In this document: positions 37,719-49,409 of the stretch, one piece after another
Position numbering within the stretch: position 1 is the stretch's first letter
Layout of the letters: the number at the start of each line of letters is the position of its first letter
Assembly (NCBI GenBank): GCA_945869165.1
Contig: CAMBNY010000006.1
Location: 1-64,000 of the forward strand
DNA from: Comamonas sp. lk
GTDB lineage: Bacteria > Pseudomonadota > Gammaproteobacteria > Burkholderiales > Burkholderiaceae_C
Direction: 5' to 3'
DNA length: 64,000 bases
Made by a program: the position numbers and the translations under genes
Notes under the pieces: generated by a model
What the model was told of the DNA's origin: nothing
The model's input: only the letters and a program-made list of their open reading frames with translations
Databases searched by the model: none

Positions 37719-39140
37719 CTAGCGCACATCGCGCTCACGGGTGCGCGCCGCTTCGCGGCTGCGTGGGTCCACCGCGTTGGCTGCGGGCAAGGGGGTCGGG
37801 GGCGCAGTCGCCGCATTGGCCGCAGCAGCGGGCAAGGCCAGGGGTTCACCGATAGCGTTCATTTGTAATATTTTTTCCAGCGGCATGTTTAACAAGGTCG
37901 CACCCTGGCGTGTGTCCACCAGCACCTTGGTAACGTTGGTGTAGATTTGCTGCATCGCATCGAGGTACATGCGGTCCCGCGTAACCTGCGGCGCTTTTTG
38001 GTATTCGTTAAACACCGACCTAAAGCGCTGCGCATCACCCTGGGCCTGGGCTACTACCCGGGCCTTGTAGGCGTCCGCCTCTTCTTTCAAGCGGGCCGCC
38101 GAACCCACCGCGCGCGGTATCACATCGTTGGCATAGGCTTGTGCTTCGTTTTTGGCGCGTTCGCGCTCCTGTCCGGCTTTGAGCACATCGTCAAACGAGG
38201 CTTGCACCTGCTCGGGCGGGCGTACGCCGCCTTGCTGCAAGTTGATGGCCACCACTTCGACACCCACTTTGTAACGATCCAGGATCTCTTGCATCATGCC
38301 GCGCACGCGCGGTGCTATTTGGTCCCGCTCTTCAGAAAGTGCCGCGTCCATTTTCATCTTACCTAGTACTTCACGCACCGAGGTTTCGGCTGCCTGGACC
38401 ACCGCGTCTGTGGGGTTCTTGCTTTCAAACAAAAAAGCGCGTGCATCGCTCAAGCGGTATTGCACGGCAAATTTGATATCCAAAATGTTCTCGTCCTGGG
38501 TCAGCATGGCCGACTCACGCAAGCCGGTGGCTTTTAGCACGTTGTCACGGCCCACATCCACAGAACGGATTTGCGTGACAAAAACCAATTCATGGCGCTG
38601 AATCGGATAGGGCAGGCGCCAGTTAAAACCGGCATTGACCGTGGATTTATAACGACCGAACTGCGTAATGACCGCCTGCTGGCCCTCTTGCACAATAAAA
38701 AAACCGGTCGCCAGCCAGATCAATACGATCAAGCCAAGTATCAGCCCGCCGCCGATACGAACGTTTTTGAAATCTGGCGGCAAAGAGCCGCCACCGCCAC
38801 GCCCACCAGGCGGACGGTTCCCTCCCCCCATCCAGCCGTTGAGTTTGCGGTTGAAGTCGCGCCACAGTTCATCTAGGTCCGGCGGGCCTGCATTTGCGCC
38901 TGGTCGACTCCCGGGCGTCGGTCGGCCCTGCGGGGACGGCTGCTGCGTGGGAGTCTCAGGTTTAGCCTCGGGTCGGTCGCCTGGCTTGGGCTCTTGTAGC
39001 CCATCAGTGGATGACGAAGACCCAGATGAGGGCACCTTGGACTCGTCCGAGCGACCCCACCGGCTGTCGTTGAGGTTAAAAATCCCGCGCAAGCGCCCAA
39101 GAATTCCGACAAAACTAAGCGTTGGCATTGAAAATCTCAT
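37719..39140 (-). CDS. hflK: HflK, membrane protease modulator
   Basis: A 473-residue SPFH partner of HflC. A Pro/Ser/Gly-rich cytoplasmic N-terminus of about 125 residues, longer than in E. coli, precedes a single membrane helix (near 130-150). The band-7 domain begins IVQEGQQAVITQFGRY. The C-terminal 35 residues are Ala/Pro-rich. ATG 39140 is chosen because AAGG precedes it and the track's extra 12 residues are not family-like; an ATG four codons later is also possible. Confidence 0.94.
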   Translation of the reverse strand: MRFSMPTLSFVGILGRLRGIFNLNDSRWGRSDESKVPSSGSSSSTDGLQEPKPGDRPEAKPETPTQQPSPQGRPTPGSRPGANAGPPDLDELWRDFNRKLNGWMGGGNRPPGGRGGGGSLPPDFKNVRIGGGLILGLIVLIWLATGFFIVQEGQQAVITQFGRYKSTVNAGFNWRLPYPIQRHELVFVTQIRSVDVGRDNVLKATGLRESAMLTQDENILDIKFAVQYRLSDARAFLFESKNPTDAVVQAAETSVREVLGKMKMDAALSEERDQIAPRVRGMMQEILDRYKVGVEVVAINLQQGGVRPPEQVQASFDDVLKAGQERERAKNEAQAYANDVIPRAVGSAARLKEEADAYKARVVAQAQGDAQRFRSVFNEYQKAPQVTRDRMYLDAMQQIYTNVTKVLVDTRQGATLLNMPLEKILQMNAIGEPLALPAAAANAATAPPTPLPAANAVDPRSREAARTRERDVR

Positions 39141-39178
39141 TGTTATACCTTGGGATGTGCACCCCCGATTGTCCACAA

Positions 39179-40351
39179 TTACGAGTCGGCCTCATAGACA
39201 ACGGGGGATTGAAGCGGCCGGGCGGCCAAAACCGGCGCAACGGTTGCCCTTTGCGCCAGCAAGGCGCGCAGCGCCGCGAGCCCGGTTCCGGTTTGTGCGC
39301 TCAGAAAAACCCGGGCCGTTTGTTGACCATCGAGTTCGAAAAAATCACTAGTTTGCAAAGGGAGCCGAGTTTCCGGGATGGCATCGATCTTGTTGAATAC
39401 CAATATCTGCGGCACTTTATCGGCCCCTATTTCCAGCAAAACGCGCTGAACTTGCTCAATTTGGAGCATGTAGTCGGGGTTAGAAGCATCGACCACATGC
39501 AACAACAAATCGGCGTCCACAGCCTCTTGCAAAGTGGCTTGGAATGCGTCCACCAGCCCATGGGGTAGGTCACGGATAAAACCAACCGTATCCGACAGCG
39601 AAACTGAGCGATCCGCTTCGCCTAAATAGAGTTGACGGGTCGTGGTGTCCAGAGTGGCAAACAACTGGTCGGCCGCATAGGCGCGCGCTTTGACTAGTGC
39701 ATTAAACAGCGTCGATTTACCCGCATTGGTATACCCGATGAGCGAGATATTGAATGCGCCTCGCCGGTCGCGTTGTTTGCGCTGCGTTTGTCGCTGACGC
39801 TTGACTTTATCCAATTGCTCTTTGGTGCGCTTAATGTTGTTGGCGATCATTCGCCGGTCCAGTTCAATCTGGGTTTCTCCCGGGCCACCCCGTGTACCTA
39901 TGCCCCCGCGCTGGCGCTCCAGATGTGACCAGCGGCGCACTAAGCGCGTACTTAAATATTGCAGGCGCGCCAATTCCACCTGTAACTTGCCTTCATGGCT
40001 GCGGGCTCGCTGGGCGAAAATTTCGAGAATCAGAAAGGTCCGGTCATTGACCGGCATCTCCAAGCGCCGCTCTAGGTTGCGCTGCTGGCCGGGGCTCAGA
40101 CTTTGGTCAAACAAAATTTCCTGTGCCCCTAGGCTTTGGGCCAGCAGTTTGATTTCGTCCGCCTTGCCGGTGCCGACAAACAAGGCCGCATCCGGAGCGC
40201 GGCGCTTGCACACTACCCGAGCCACTGGATCCATGCCTGCGGTTTGCGCCAGTTGCCCCAATTCATCCAAGGTGGAATCAAAATTCCCCACGCCTAAATC
40301 CACGCCCACCAAAATGGTGCGCGCGGTAAGGGCAACTTGTGGCGAGGTCAA
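39179..40351 (-). CDS. hflX: Ribosome-associated GTPase HflX
   Basis: A 390-residue GTPase that binds ribosomes and can split or rescue stalled 70S particles. The HflX domain contains the glycine-rich RQRGGIGTRGGPGETQIELDRR. The G domain has G1 GYTNAGKSTLFN, G3 DTVGF and G4 NKID. The frame opens with TTG at 40351 and lacks a good ribosome binding site; no early ATG is in frame, so the exact start is uncertain. It follows hfq by 48 bp, the common hfq-hflX-hflK-hflC order. Confidence 0.94.
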   Translation of the reverse strand: MTSPQVALTARTILVGVDLGVGNFDSTLDELGQLAQTAGMDPVARVVCKRRAPDAALFVGTGKADEIKLLAQSLGAQEILFDQSLSPGQQRNLERRLEMPVNDRTFLILEIFAQRARSHEGKLQVELARLQYLSTRLVRRWSHLERQRGGIGTRGGPGETQIELDRRMIANNIKRTKEQLDKVKRQRQTQRKQRDRRGAFNISLIGYTNAGKSTLFNALVKARAYAADQLFATLDTTTRQLYLGEADRSVSLSDTVGFIRDLPHGLVDAFQATLQEAVDADLLLHVVDASNPDYMLQIEQVQRVLLEIGADKVPQILVFNKIDAIPETRLPLQTSDFFELDGQQTARVFLSAQTGTGLAALRALLAQRATVAPVLAARPLQSPVVYEADS

Positions 40352-40399
40352 ATCAGGTCTGCGAGCGCAGCAGCCCCAAAGGGCCGCCCTGTAGCAATA

Positions 40400-40648
40400 T
40401 TACGGAGCTTCAGCGTCATCGGCCGGAGCCAATGCGAAATTGACTGCTCGCCCTGGCACGATGGTGGAAATCGCGTGCTTGTACACCATTTGGGTCACGG
40501 TGTTACGAAGCAAAACCACATATTGGTCGAAGGATTCAATCTGTCCCTGCAGCTTGATACCGTTGACCAGATACACCGATACCGGGATGTGCTCACGGCG
40601 CAAGGCGTTAAGAAAAGGATCTTGTAAAAGTTGACTTTTGTTGTTCAC
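40400..40648 (-). CDS. hfq: RNA chaperone Hfq
   Basis: An 82-residue Sm-like protein that forms a hexamer and pairs small RNAs with mRNAs. Sm1 is seen in [35 protein letters not shown] and Sm2 in [12 protein letters not shown]. The start is a GTG at 40648 (reading [11 protein letters not shown]) with GGAAAA upstream; the 15 extra residues in the track are non-conserved. The C-terminal tail after the Sm core is short. Confidence 0.97.
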   Translation of the reverse strand: MNNKSQLLQDPFLNALRREHIPVSVYLVNGIKLQGQIESFDQYVVLLRNTVTQMVYKHAISTIVPGRAVNFALAPADDAEAP

Positions 40649-40755
40649 GATATTTTCCGTGTTGAAGGTAAAAAGGACGCTGGAAGATACCACATTGGCA
40701 AGGGATTCTCGGGACCTTTGGACAATTTTTGCCTATTAAGATTGACGCAAATTAG

Positions 40756-42093
40756 TCAATCCTTGTCCGCATAAGGGTTCGCCGCAGACTTCATCTGAAT
40801 ACGCAGAGGCGTTCCCACCAAATTAAATTCCTTGCGAAAACGCCCTTCCAGAAAGCGCTTATAAGCTTCGGTCACATGCTCCAGGGAATTGCCGTGCACG
40901 ATGATAATTGGCGGGTTCATTCCGCCTTGGTGGGCGTAGCGCAATTTAGGCCGGTACATACCGGTTTTCTTGGGCGTCTGAAACTGCACAGCTTCCAGGA
41001 GTAAGCGAGTGAGCACCGGCGTGGGCATTTTGCAATTGGCTGCACGGTGCGCCTGCGCAATCGAATCCCAGACCGGCCCAAGGCCTTGGCGCTTACGCGC
41101 CGAAATTAAGTGCAATGCCGCGAACTTCAAAAAACCTAGGCGGGTTTCCAGCGAACGCTTAACCAACTCGCGCTGGTACTCGTCCACCGCATCCCATTTA
41201 TTGACTGCGACCACGACAGCACGCCCCGACTCCAGAATATAGCCCGCAATGTGGGCGTCCTGGTCAGTCACTCCTTCAATCGCGTCGATCAATAGCAAAA
41301 CCACGCTCGCCGATTCAATGGCCTGCAAGGTCTTGACCACCGAAAACTTTTCGATAGCCTCAAAGACCTTGCCTTTGCGGCGTAGCCCGGCGGTGTCAAT
41401 CAATTCGAATTTTTGCCCACTGCGCTCAAAGGGAATAGAAATCGTATCGCGCGTTGTGCCCGGCAAATCAAAGGCAACCAGGCGCTCTTCGCCCAGCCAG
41501 GTGTTGATGAGCGTAGATTTACCCACGTTAGGACGCCCGGCTACCGCCAGTTTGATAGCCCCGGGATTGTTTTCCTCGGCCTCCAGTGCATCCGGGTCGG
41601 GGGCAAAAGAAGCCAAGACCTGGTCCATCAGCGAGCGGATGCCCTGCCCATGGGCCGCTGACACGGCAATCACAGCGCCTAGTCCCAATTCATAGAATTC
41701 ACCGAACTGCGTACTCTCAGTCATGCCTTCAGCCTTGTTGGCCACGACAAAGCTTATCTTGCCCAGTCTGCGCAGGTATTTGGCGATGTCATGGTCTTGC
41801 GCTGACACGCCGCCACGTGCATCCACGATAAAAAGTACGGCATCGGCTTCGGCTACCGCTTGACGCGTTTGCTTAGCCATTTCTTTGAAAATACCGGTTG
41901 TTGCATCCGGCTCAAAACCACCGGTATCGACCACTATGATTTCCTGCTTGCCGTGCTTAGCATTGCCATAGTGACGGTCACGCGTCAATCCTGCAAAATC
42001 CGCAACAATGGCGTCGCGAGTCTTGGTCAAGCGATTGAAAAGGGTGGACTTGCCGACGTTGGGCCTGCCGACCAAGGCGATTACGGGTTTCAT
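40756..42093 (-). CDS. der: Ribosome assembly GTPase Der
   Basis: A 445-residue protein with two tandem G domains and a C-terminal KH-like domain, needed for 50S assembly. The P-loops are both [10 protein letters not shown], near residues 8-17 and 185-194. G3 motifs are DTGG and DTAG; G4 motifs are NKAEG and NKWD. It sits between bamB and hfq, a very common proteobacterial arrangement. Confidence 0.97.
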   Translation of the reverse strand: MKPVIALVGRPNVGKSTLFNRLTKTRDAIVADFAGLTRDRHYGNAKHGKQEIIVVDTGGFEPDATTGIFKEMAKQTRQAVAEADAVLFIVDARGGVSAQDHDIAKYLRRLGKISFVVANKAEGMTESTQFGEFYELGLGAVIAVSAAHGQGIRSLMDQVLASFAPDPDALEAEENNPGAIKLAVAGRPNVGKSTLINTWLGEERLVAFDLPGTTRDTISIPFERSGQKFELIDTAGLRRKGKVFEAIEKFSVVKTLQAIESASVVLLLIDAIEGVTDQDAHIAGYILESGRAVVVAVNKWDAVDEYQRELVKRSLETRLGFLKFAALHLISARKRQGLGPVWDSIAQAHRAANCKMPTPVLTRLLLEAVQFQTPKKTGMYRPKLRYAHQGGMNPPIIIVHGNSLEHVTEAYKRFLEGRFRKEFNLVGTPLRIQMKSAANPYADKD

Positions 42094-42110
42094 TGAATTG
42101 TCGGCCAGGC

Positions 42111-43247
42111 CTATTGGGGCCTAAATCCGATTACATTGCCGCGTTGCGTCATCACCACCCAGGTCGAAGCTACCCATAAAGGCGAGCCCAAGATGGGCGA
42201 ACCGTCGGTCGCTATGCGATTTAGTAATTTTCCGTCCGTGGGCGAAAGCCAATGCACATTGCCATCGCCGTCCCCAGTGACGACTGCGCCGCCTGCGAGC
42301 GTGGGACCAGTCAAGCTGCGTAATCGTAGTTTTTCATAGGTCCACAATTTCTCGCCATCAATCCTGCGCCAAGCGATGACTTTTCCATCGCTTTCTGTGC
42401 CGACAATGGATTGGCTATTACCGCCGATACCTGTAACCCCCGAAGCCGACTTGTTCCAAGCGCTGCGTCCAGTTTGCGTCTGTATACATGTCACCGCGTA
42501 CTGAAAAGCGCGAAGGCAAAGGGACTCACCCACACGGCTAACGCCGGAAACCAGATCTGCAAGTCGTTCTACCTCATTGATGCCTCGACCGGCTGCAACT
42601 TGTACATCCCAACGCAGCGTTCCGTTTAAGGGGTTTAGCGCGAGCAAGCGGCCGCCTTGCGCGGTCAATAGCGTGTCCCCTACGGCCGTCAACACACTTG
42701 CCTGAGCCAACAGCAAGGAATCGCCAGAGCGCTGCTGCGCCCAAAGCTTGCGCCCGTTGGCAGCATCGAAGGCATAGACTGTCCGGTCTGCAGCTAAAAC
42801 AAAAACCCGCGCACCCGCCACAAAAGGAGCCGTCACGACCAAGGACGGAATTTTTTCCCGCCACAACTCTTTATTGCCGCTCCACACAATCAACTGGTTA
42901 TCCCGACTCACTACCGCAACGAATTCTTTGTCCGCGCCAACGCCAGCGCTCAATGACTTACCGACCATGGAGCGCACTTTTACCTGACCATTCGTTGCAT
43001 CGATTAAGCTGAGATCGCCTTGACTGGATGCGGCCCATAACATGTCCCCCACCATACGCAACTCTAAAGGCATGGCGCCCTCGCCCACATTGACACGCCA
43101 CACTTCCTTGACCGCCATCGTGGCGGGATTTGCTTCTAAGGGTTCAGGTTTGGGCTTATCAAAACTGGCACAGGCGCTAAGGATTAGCAACAGGCCACTA
43201 CCCGCAAGCGCATAAATCCAAGCAGTCCTATCGCGCGAAAATCGCAT
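42111..43247 (-). CDS. bamB: Outer membrane assembly lipoprotein BamB
   Basis: A 378-residue PQQ-type beta-propeller lipoprotein of the Bam complex, which inserts outer-membrane proteins. The signal peptide ends at a lipobox with Cys at about position 26 (LILSACASF). Propeller repeats include [36 protein letters not shown] and [21 protein letters not shown] at 43250 and ATG at 43247 are adjacent; the ATG overlaps the stop of the upstream TPR gene. Confidence 0.95.
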   Translation of the reverse strand: MRFSRDRTAWIYALAGSGLLLILSACASFDKPKPEPLEANPATMAVKEVWRVNVGEGAMPLELRMVGDMLWAASSQGDLSLIDATNGQVKVRSMVGKSLSAGVGADKEFVAVVSRDNQLIVWSGNKELWREKIPSLVVTAPFVAGARVFVLAADRTVYAFDAANGRKLWAQQRSGDSLLLAQASVLTAVGDTLLTAQGGRLLALNPLNGTLRWDVQVAAGRGINEVERLADLVSGVSRVGESLCLRAFQYAVTCIQTQTGRSAWNKSASGVTGIGGNSQSIVGTESDGKVIAWRRIDGEKLWTYEKLRLRSLTGPTLAGGAVVTGDGDGNVHWLSPTDGKLLNRIATDGSPILGSPLWVASTWVVMTQRGNVIGFRPQ

Positions 43248-43927
43248 CACTTGACCTCTTGAGTCAATTTTGCCTTGTCCGCGGCATCAGGTTCCGCGCC
43301 AAGGGCGTTCAGCTTTACCAGTACTACCCTCCGGTATTGTGAGCGCTCGTCTAGCTTTTGGTAGGCTGACAAATAAGCGGAAAGTGCTTGCGCACGCTTA
43401 TCCTGCATCATGAACACGTCGCCCCTGCGATCCAGAACCAGGGCGGCAAATCCCTCTGCTTTCACGCTGTCCAGAACAGCCGCGGCTTGCCCATAGTCCT
43501 TGGCATCCACATAAATTGCGGCGAGGCGTAGACGAGCAATGGCAACATAACCCTCGTCACCCGACTTATCCGCTACCCATTGGAGAGCGGTCTTGGCAAC
43601 ATCGAGTTCGCCTTTGTCCATGGAAAGCTTCGCCAGCGCTAATCCCGCTTGGTGGGTATAACTCGCTGCGCCATAGCGCTCCTTCATGTCTGAAAAGGTG
43701 CGCTGCGCCATAGCGGTATCACCGGCGGCGACGGATTTACTCATTTCATCGAACATGGCCGCCGCTTGTGTGGCCTGGCTGCGCTGCCAGTAGTGATAGC
43801 CGTTCCATGCAGCTACACCCATCAGTACCACGAGCAGCAAGCCCGTGATGAGGTTGCCGTATCGGCTCCAAAAATGCTTGAGCTGGTCGAGTTGCTCTTG
43901 TTCTTCAAGGTCTAATTGATTAGCCAT
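43247..43927 (-). CDS. YfgM-like TPR protein, ancillary SecYEG factor
   Basis: A 226-residue single-pass inner-membrane protein. The membrane helix is near residues 25-45 (NLITGLLLVVLMGVAAWNGYHYW), and the periplasmic part consists of TPR-like helices. It matches YfgM, which in E. coli associates with the SecYEG translocon and the chaperone PpiD. The hisS-yfgM-bamB-der order is the same as in E. coli, which strongly supports the assignment. Confidence 0.88.
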   Translation of the reverse strand: MANQLDLEEQEQLDQLKHFWSRYGNLITGLLLVVLMGVAAWNGYHYWQRSQATQAAAMFDEMSKSVAAGDTAMAQRTFSDMKERYGAASYTHQAGLALAKLSMDKGELDVAKTALQWVADKSGDEGYVAIARLRLAAIYVDAKDYGQAAAVLDSVKAEGFAALVLDRRGDVFMMQDKRAQALSAYLSAYQKLDERSQYRRVVLVKLNALGAEPDAADKAKLTQEVK

Positions 43928-43939
43928 AGCAATATGTAA

Positions 43940-45253
43940 TTAAGCCGCCGATTGTAGGCTTTCGGCCCATTGGGCCCATTGGGCCAAAGGGAGCGTCCTC
44001 TGTGCCACGGTGGCGTCGCGTAAGTGCTTCAGCGTCACGCTATCGTGCGCCATCTCATCAGCCCCAAAAACTAGCGCATTGCGGGCACCAGATGCATCGG
44101 CCTTTTTAAACTGGGATTTCATACTGGCCATGGCTCCATCACCGCTCGCGTGCAGTTGGACAGCAACGCCGATGGAACGTAATTGCTCCAATACCACGCA
44201 CACGCGGGGCAAAAATGCCATGTCGGTGACAATCGCAAAGACATCAGGTGCTTGTACGGGCGCAAAAGCCGGTTGCGCTTTTAACAACTCGAGAACACGC
44301 TCCATCCCTATGGCCCAGCCCACCGCGGGAGCAGCCTTACCGCCAACTTCTTCCACCAAGTAATCGTAACGCCCACCACCGCAGATCGTCCCCTGCGAAC
44401 CCAAATCTGTGGTGACAAATTCAAACACCGTGAGGTTGTAATAGTCCATGCCTCGCACCAGCCGTGGATTGATCACAGAGTCAACGCCGTTGGCACCCAA
44501 TATCGCCAGCACCGCATCGAGGTGCGCACGTGACTTTTCACCTTGAAAGTCCATCAAACGCGGCGCAGCCTCAATCAAAGCCTGCATTTGCGGGTTCTTG
44601 CTATCGAGCAAGCGCAAAGGATTTAGGTGTAGCCGTCGAAGCGAATCGGTATCGAGTGCATCGGCGTTTTTCTCAAAGTAATCAATCAACGCCGCACGAT
44701 GCAACTTACGTTCATCCGGTTGGCCTAAATTATTGATTTGAAGTTGCACACCTTGGATGCCTAAGATTTTCCACAGCGAATGTGCCATCAGGATCAATTC
44801 GGCATCGATTTCAGGTCCTGCAAATCCAAGGGCTTCAGCACCGATCTGATAAAACTGCCGGTAACGGCCACGTTGAGGCCGCTCATGGCGAAACATCGGC
44901 CCGATATAGAACAGCCGCTTGCCGCCGTTGTAAAGCAGGTTATGTTCAACTACGGCACGTACCAGGCCTGCTGTGTTCTCAGGCCGCAGCGTCAAGTGTT
45001 CGCCGTTTAAACGGTCTTCAAAGGAATACATTTCCTTTTCCACGATATCCGTAACTTCGCCCAAGCCGCGCACAAACAAAGCGGTCGGCTCGACGATGGG
45101 AGTTCGGATACTTTCATAGGCGTAGCGGCGCATCAAAGTGCGCACGCATGCCTCTAGAGCCTCCCAGCGCGCCGACTCGGGCGGTAGGATATCGTTCATT
45201 CCTTTGACGGCCACCAGCCGTTCCGCCTTGCGTGGCGCACCCGATTGATTCAT
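43940..45253 (-). CDS. hisS: Histidyl-tRNA synthetase
   Basis: A 437-residue class II synthetase. Motif 2 is [20 protein letters not shown], the His-specific segment is [15 protein letters not shown] and motif 3 is [15 protein letters not shown]. The anticodon-binding domain follows. The start [26 protein letters not shown] is chosen over the track's 27-residue extension, which is not conserved. It begins 10 bp after the ispG stop. Confidence 0.96.
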   Translation of the reverse strand: MNQSGAPRKAERLVAVKGMNDILPPESARWEALEACVRTLMRRYAYESIRTPIVEPTALFVRGLGEVTDIVEKEMYSFEDRLNGEHLTLRPENTAGLVRAVVEHNLLYNGGKRLFYIGPMFRHERPQRGRYRQFYQIGAEALGFAGPEIDAELILMAHSLWKILGIQGVQLQINNLGQPDERKLHRAALIDYFEKNADALDTDSLRRLHLNPLRLLDSKNPQMQALIEAAPRLMDFQGEKSRAHLDAVLAILGANGVDSVINPRLVRGMDYYNLTVFEFVTTDLGSQGTICGGGRYDYLVEEVGGKAAPAVGWAIGMERVLELLKAQPAFAPVQAPDVFAIVTDMAFLPRVCVVLEQLRSIGVAVQLHASGDGAMASMKSQFKKADASGARNALVFGADEMAHDSVTLKHLRDATVAQRTLPLAQWAQWAESLQSAA

Positions 45254-45263
45254 AGGATCTAAA

Positions 45264-46529
45264 TTAATTTGAAACCCGGGCGCCAAAGCGCTCGCGGATA
45301 TAGTTTTCCACCACCGCTTGGAAGTCGGTGGCAATCGATTCGCCGCGCAAGGTCATGCGCTTTTCTCCGTCTATAAAAACGGGCGCTGCAGGTGCCTCAC
45401 CAGTCCCCGGCAGGCTGATTCCGATATCGGCATGCTTGCTTTCGCCTGGCCCGTTAACAATACAACCCATCACAGCTACCTTTAAGCTTTCTACGCCAGG
45501 GTATTCTTTGCGCCACACTGGCATCTGGTCGCGTAAAAAATTATCAATTTGCTGGGTCAATTCCTGAAAGGTCGTGCTGGTAGTCCGACCGCAGCCAGGG
45601 CAAGCCGTCACGCTGGGCACAAATGCCCGCAGCCCTAGCGCCTGCAAAATTTCCGCCGCTACCACCACTTCCTGATTACGCGACTCACCAGGCGCAGGGG
45701 TGAGTGAAACGCGAATCGTATCGCCGATACCCTCTTGCAGCAAAACCGATAACGCTGCCGTCGAAGCGACGGTGCCTTTGGTACCCATGCCCGCTTCGGT
45801 GAGTCCCAAATGCAAGGGATATGACGTAGTGCGGCCAAGTTCCCGATACACCGCTATCAAGTCCTGCACGCCGCTGACTTTGCAGGAAATTATGATCTGG
45901 TTTGCGGCCATGCCCATCGATTGCGCAAGTTCTGCCGAGCCTACGGCCGAGCTGATTAAGGCCTGGTACATGACCTGCTTGTAATTGCGTGGCTCAGGGA
46001 GTTTGCTATTGGCGTCCATCAATTCGGCCAACAACTCCTGGTCTAGGCTACCCCAATTGACACCAATGCGTACCGGCTTGTCCCAACGCATAGCTGCTTC
46101 GATCATTTGACCAAATTGGCGATCTTTTTTATCACCCTTGCCAACGTTACCTGGGTTGATGCGGTATTTTGACAATGCTTGCGCGCAATCGGGGAAATCA
46201 GTCAGCAAGCGGTGCCCGTTATAGTGAAAATCACCAACCAAGGGAACCGAAATGCCCATGCGGTCCAATTGCTCGCGGATGTAAGGGACCGCCTGCGCGG
46301 CCTCGGGCGTATTCACTGTGATACGCACCATCTCCGAGCCCGCAAGCGCGAGCTCCTTGACCTGGATGGCCGTGCCTATCGCATCGACCGTGTCGGTATT
46401 GGTCATAGACTGAATGCGCACTGGCGCACCGCCGCCGATTGTCACCACCTGGTCACCCCAGATAACGCGGGCTTGGAGTCCTCGGCGACCGGCGACACCA
46501 TTCGAATTGAGATTAATTGCTGGGGACAT
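45264..46529 (-). CDS. ispG: 4-hydroxy-3-methylbut-2-enyl-diphosphate synthase
   Basis: A 421-residue iron-sulfur enzyme of the MEP isoprenoid pathway (GcpE). The TIM-barrel part contains IQSMTNTDT and [19 protein letters not shown]. The [4Fe-4S] ligands are in [14 protein letters not shown] and [10 protein letters not shown]. It is about 50 residues longer than E. coli IspG, as usual for betaproteobacteria. Its ATG overlaps the rodZ stop by one base (TAATG). Confidence 0.96.
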   Translation of the reverse strand: MSPAINLNSNGVAGRRGLQARVIWGDQVVTIGGGAPVRIQSMTNTDTVDAIGTAIQVKELALAGSEMVRITVNTPEAAQAVPYIREQLDRMGISVPLVGDFHYNGHRLLTDFPDCAQALSKYRINPGNVGKGDKKDRQFGQMIEAAMRWDKPVRIGVNWGSLDQELLAELMDANSKLPEPRNYKQVMYQALISSAVGSAELAQSMGMAANQIIISCKVSGVQDLIAVYRELGRTTSYPLHLGLTEAGMGTKGTVASTAALSVLLQEGIGDTIRVSLTPAPGESRNQEVVVAAEILQALGLRAFVPSVTACPGCGRTTSTTFQELTQQIDNFLRDQMPVWRKEYPGVESLKVAVMGCIVNGPGESKHADIGISLPGTGEAPAAPVFIDGEKRMTLRGESIATDFQAVVENYIRERFGARVSN

Positions 46530-47434
46530 TAGGGCACCTTGAATCGCGCAACGTTTTCCTGAATGTAGGGCTCCAGCGCAAAAGTCTGGCCCTTCACTAT
46601 CACATCGGTGTGGTCGGCGCGCCCCACCACCACCGACATCGGCAGGGCTCCGTTCACTTCAGCCGCCTCGGACATGACTAAAGTACGGCGCAATAACACA
46701 ACGCCTTTGGCATCGGTCACTTCGACCCATGTGTTTCCACGCGCCTTGAACAGAATCACCGGCGAAGCAGCCTCCAAAGTTGACGAATTCGTCACAACGC
46801 TACTGCCCTGTGCAGCGAGAAGCGGCTGTACATCCGCGGCCAACCCCACTGCGGAAGGCGTTTCGTTAGGCTGCTCAGAATTGGGTCGCGCCACCAGCTC
46901 TGGAGAAGCCTGGACACTTTTGGAGGACGCAGTCAACCACAGTGGGGCTAGGTCACTGGCGACTTGTTTGAGGTGGGGATAAAAAAACAGGGCCGCCGCC
47001 GCCAGCATGCATAAGGCCGCTACCCACCATACTGCCGAAATGGTGCTCGCGTCGCCGCGACGCATAGTTAGCCGCGTCTCTTGAACAAAACCGCCTTTGG
47101 CGGAATGCGATTGAGCAGCGCGCACGTGGGGCATCGCTTGCGGAAGCTTTTGCAAAATGCTCTGGGCGTCCAGCCCTAAATAGCGGGCCACACTGGCGAC
47201 CATCGCGCGACCCAATTGCAAGTTCTGACCTTGTTCGAATTGATCACTCTCGAAGGCTTGGAGGCGCTGAACCGATACCTTCAGACGGGCCGACAGGCTT
47301 TCCAAAGACAAACCGGCATCCAGACGGGCACGTTGCAACATTTGCCCCGCGCTAGGGGAAAGGGGTTGCGCAGCGGCGGACGATTCTTCAGACGGCACAC
47401 GAAGTAGCGACATTTGGTCTTGTGCTTCACTCAT
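46529..47434 (-). CDS. rodZ: RodZ-like helix-turn-helix membrane protein
   Basis: A 301-residue bitopic protein. A cytoplasmic helix-turn-helix domain (near residues 28-95, [25 protein letters not shown]) is followed by a membrane helix (near 140-160, [20 protein letters not shown]). A periplasmic linker leads to a C-terminal DUF4115 domain ([26 protein letters not shown]). This is the architecture of RodZ, which links MreB to the elongation machinery. Placement before ispG matches E. coli. It overlaps pilW by 8 bp. Confidence 0.9.
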   Translation of the reverse strand: MSEAQDQMSLLRVPSEESSAAAQPLSPSAGQMLQRARLDAGLSLESLSARLKVSVQRLQAFESDQFEQGQNLQLGRAMVASVARYLGLDAQSILQKLPQAMPHVRAAQSHSAKGGFVQETRLTMRRGDASTISAVWWVAALCMLAAAALFFYPHLKQVASDLAPLWLTASSKSVQASPELVARPNSEQPNETPSAVGLAADVQPLLAAQGSSVVTNSSTLEAASPVILFKARGNTWVEVTDAKGVVLLRRTLVMSEAAEVNGALPMSVVVGRADHTDVIVKGQTFALEPYIQENVARFKVP

Positions 47435-48248
47435 CGAATTGCCCCTTGTCAAGCAAGCCCACTTCTTTGGACTGCGCAAAGCGTTGGCGAAGCGTATTGC
47501 TCAAAACATTCACTTGTAGTGCATCGCCTGCTTTGCGGGCTACACGAATACCCAACCATAGGGACTCCGCATTGGCAAGATTCGATTCGTTCAAGGGGGA
47601 AATGTAGCTAGCTGCACGTGAATAGTCCGCCTGCGCATAGAGGCGCAGCGCGAGGTTGTAGCTGACTACCGGATTTCCCGGCTCCAATTGGTTCGCCTTG
47701 ATGAGGCTTTTTTCTGCATTGGCCACCTGGCCGGCCTTGGCCTGGCACAAACCTTGTGTCATCCAGGTCTTGGCCTTTGTGTCGTAAGTGGGATGAGCCA
47801 AAGCCGCTGAGAACATGCCCATGGCCTCGTTGAAGCGCCCTTGCTGGCATAAAAACCACCCGTAATTGTGTTGCACCGTGGCTGCCTTCGGCTGTAAAGC
47901 AAGGGCCTGACGAAATCCACCTTCGGCCAACGTGGGCTCATTCATCCTCATATATGTTAAAGCCCGCAAATCATGGGCCTCATACATGCTGCTGTCCAAT
48001 GCCAAACTTTGCTTGACGGCATCTAGTGCATAAGTGTTCTTACCTTGTTCCAAATAGCTAACCGCCAAATCCAAGTACACCCGAGCACGCCGTCTGGCAT
48101 CCGTGTCATCGCTGGCGGTCGTTAAATCTGCGTTACCCGGTCCAGCACAGGCCATCAATAAAAGCACCACGCCCACCAGCGCTACCGCTGCGCCTGTCCT
48201 TCGACCTGCAAGCCAAGCCTGCAGAGTGAGGCGCTTATTGGGCGACAT
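47427..48248 (-). CDS. pilW: Type IV pilus biogenesis/stability lipoprotein PilW (PilF family)
   Basis: A 273-residue TPR lipoprotein. The signal segment ends in [10 protein letters not shown], giving a lipobox-like Cys near residue 33. At least four TPR units follow, including [24 protein letters not shown] and [21 protein letters not shown]. In other species PilF/PilW is the pilotin that assembles the PilQ secretin. It lies between rlmN and rodZ, overlapping both genes by a few bases. Its presence fits with fimV elsewhere in the window. Confidence 0.88.
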   Translation of the reverse strand: MSPNKRLTLQAWLAGRRTGAAVALVGVVLLLMACAGPGNADLTTASDDTDARRRARVYLDLAVSYLEQGKNTYALDAVKQSLALDSSMYEAHDLRALTYMRMNEPTLAEGGFRQALALQPKAATVQHNYGWFLCQQGRFNEAMGMFSAALAHPTYDTKAKTWMTQGLCQAKAGQVANAEKSLIKANQLEPGNPVVSYNLALRLYAQADYSRAASYISPLNESNLANAESLWLGIRVARKAGDALQVNVLSNTLRQRFAQSKEVGLLDKGQFDE

Positions 48249-49401
48249 AAACCAGCTCCGCGGATTGTTGATCGACGGATCGCAAGGCATTTGCGCCTGT
48301 CGCTTTTCGCCTGTCCATGCGTACCATCACGCCAGTACGATCTTTCACTTCACCGGCAAGTTGCCCACAAGCGGCATCAATATCATCACCTCGCGTCTTG
48401 CGGACCGTTGTGACGATGCCTGCATCTGTCAAAGTTCGGGCAAAAGCCTGGACAACAGCCATGGGGGACCGCAGTAATCCGGATGCCGGAAATGGGTTAA
48501 ACGGAATTAAATTAACTTTGCACCAGCTCGTGCGGCCACCGCCGTAGCGACTCAAAAGCGCCACCAATTCCTTTGCCATTGCCGGAGTGTCGTTTACACC
48601 CTGAAGCATGCAGTACTCAAAAGTTATGAAGTCGCGCGGGGCAACTGCCAAATACCTTTCGCAGGCCTGCATTAAATCGTCAAGCGGATATTTTTTGTTC
48701 AAAGGCACCAAGTCGTCCCGCAATAGGTCCTGCGGGGCATGCAACGAAACCGCCAGCGCAACAGGGCAGTCGCGACCCAATCGGTCCATCGATGGCACCA
48801 TGCCCGAGGTCGATACAGTCACCCGTCGCCGCGATAGCCCGTACCCATGGTCATCGAGCATCACGCGTAATGCCGGCAGAACCTCCGCATAATTTTGCAA
48901 AGGCTCTCCCATCCCCATCATGACGACATTGGAAATAATACGTTCATCGCGGGCCAAATGCTTACGCAGAAAGTGCTCGGCGTACCAGAGCTGCGCGACG
49001 ATTTCGCCGACCGTCAGATTGCGGCTGAATCCTTGGTGCCCCGTCGAGCAAAAGCGGCACCCCACTGCGCAGCCGGCTTGCGAAGAAACACATAAGGTGG
49101 CGCGGTCAGCCTCGGGGATGTAAACCGCCTCGATGGCGTCGCCCGCACCCACGTTGAAAAGCCACTTAATGGTGCCGTCTGTTGACTCATATTGCGAGAT
49201 CACGGTCAGCGCCTGGACGGTGGCAGCGACTTTTAGTTTTTCGCGCAACGATTTGGCTAAATCCGTCATTGCATCGAAGTCGCTGACGCCGCGCTGATGA
49301 ATCCAGCGGAACAGTTGAACAGCGCGAAATCGCTTTTCCCCAAGCCGCTCGCAAAAACGGGCCAATGCCTCGAGGTCGTAGTCGAGAAGATTGGCCCGCA
49401 T
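48235..49401 (-). CDS. rlmN: Dual-specificity RNA methyltransferase RlmN
   Basis: A 388-residue radical-SAM enzyme that makes m2A2503 in 23S rRNA and m2A37 in some tRNAs. The cluster motif is [23 protein letters not shown] and VSTSGMVP are SAM/RNA-binding segments. The second catalytic Cys is in [14 protein letters not shown]. It follows ndk by eight bases. Confidence 0.96.
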   Translation of the reverse strand: MRANLLDYDLEALARFCERLGEKRFRAVQLFRWIHQRGVSDFDAMTDLAKSLREKLKVAATVQALTVISQYESTDGTIKWLFNVGAGDAIEAVYIPEADRATLCVSSQAGCAVGCRFCSTGHQGFSRNLTVGEIVAQLWYAEHFLRKHLARDERIISNVVMMGMGEPLQNYAEVLPALRVMLDDHGYGLSRRRVTVSTSGMVPSMDRLGRDCPVALAVSLHAPQDLLRDDLVPLNKKYPLDDLMQACERYLAVAPRDFITFEYCMLQGVNDTPAMAKELVALLSRYGGGRTSWCKVNLIPFNPFPASGLLRSPMAVVQAFARTLTDAGIVTTVRKTRGDDIDAACGQLAGEVKDRTGVMVRMDRRKATGANALRSVDQQSAELVYVAQ

Positions 49402-49409
49402 GGTTGGGT

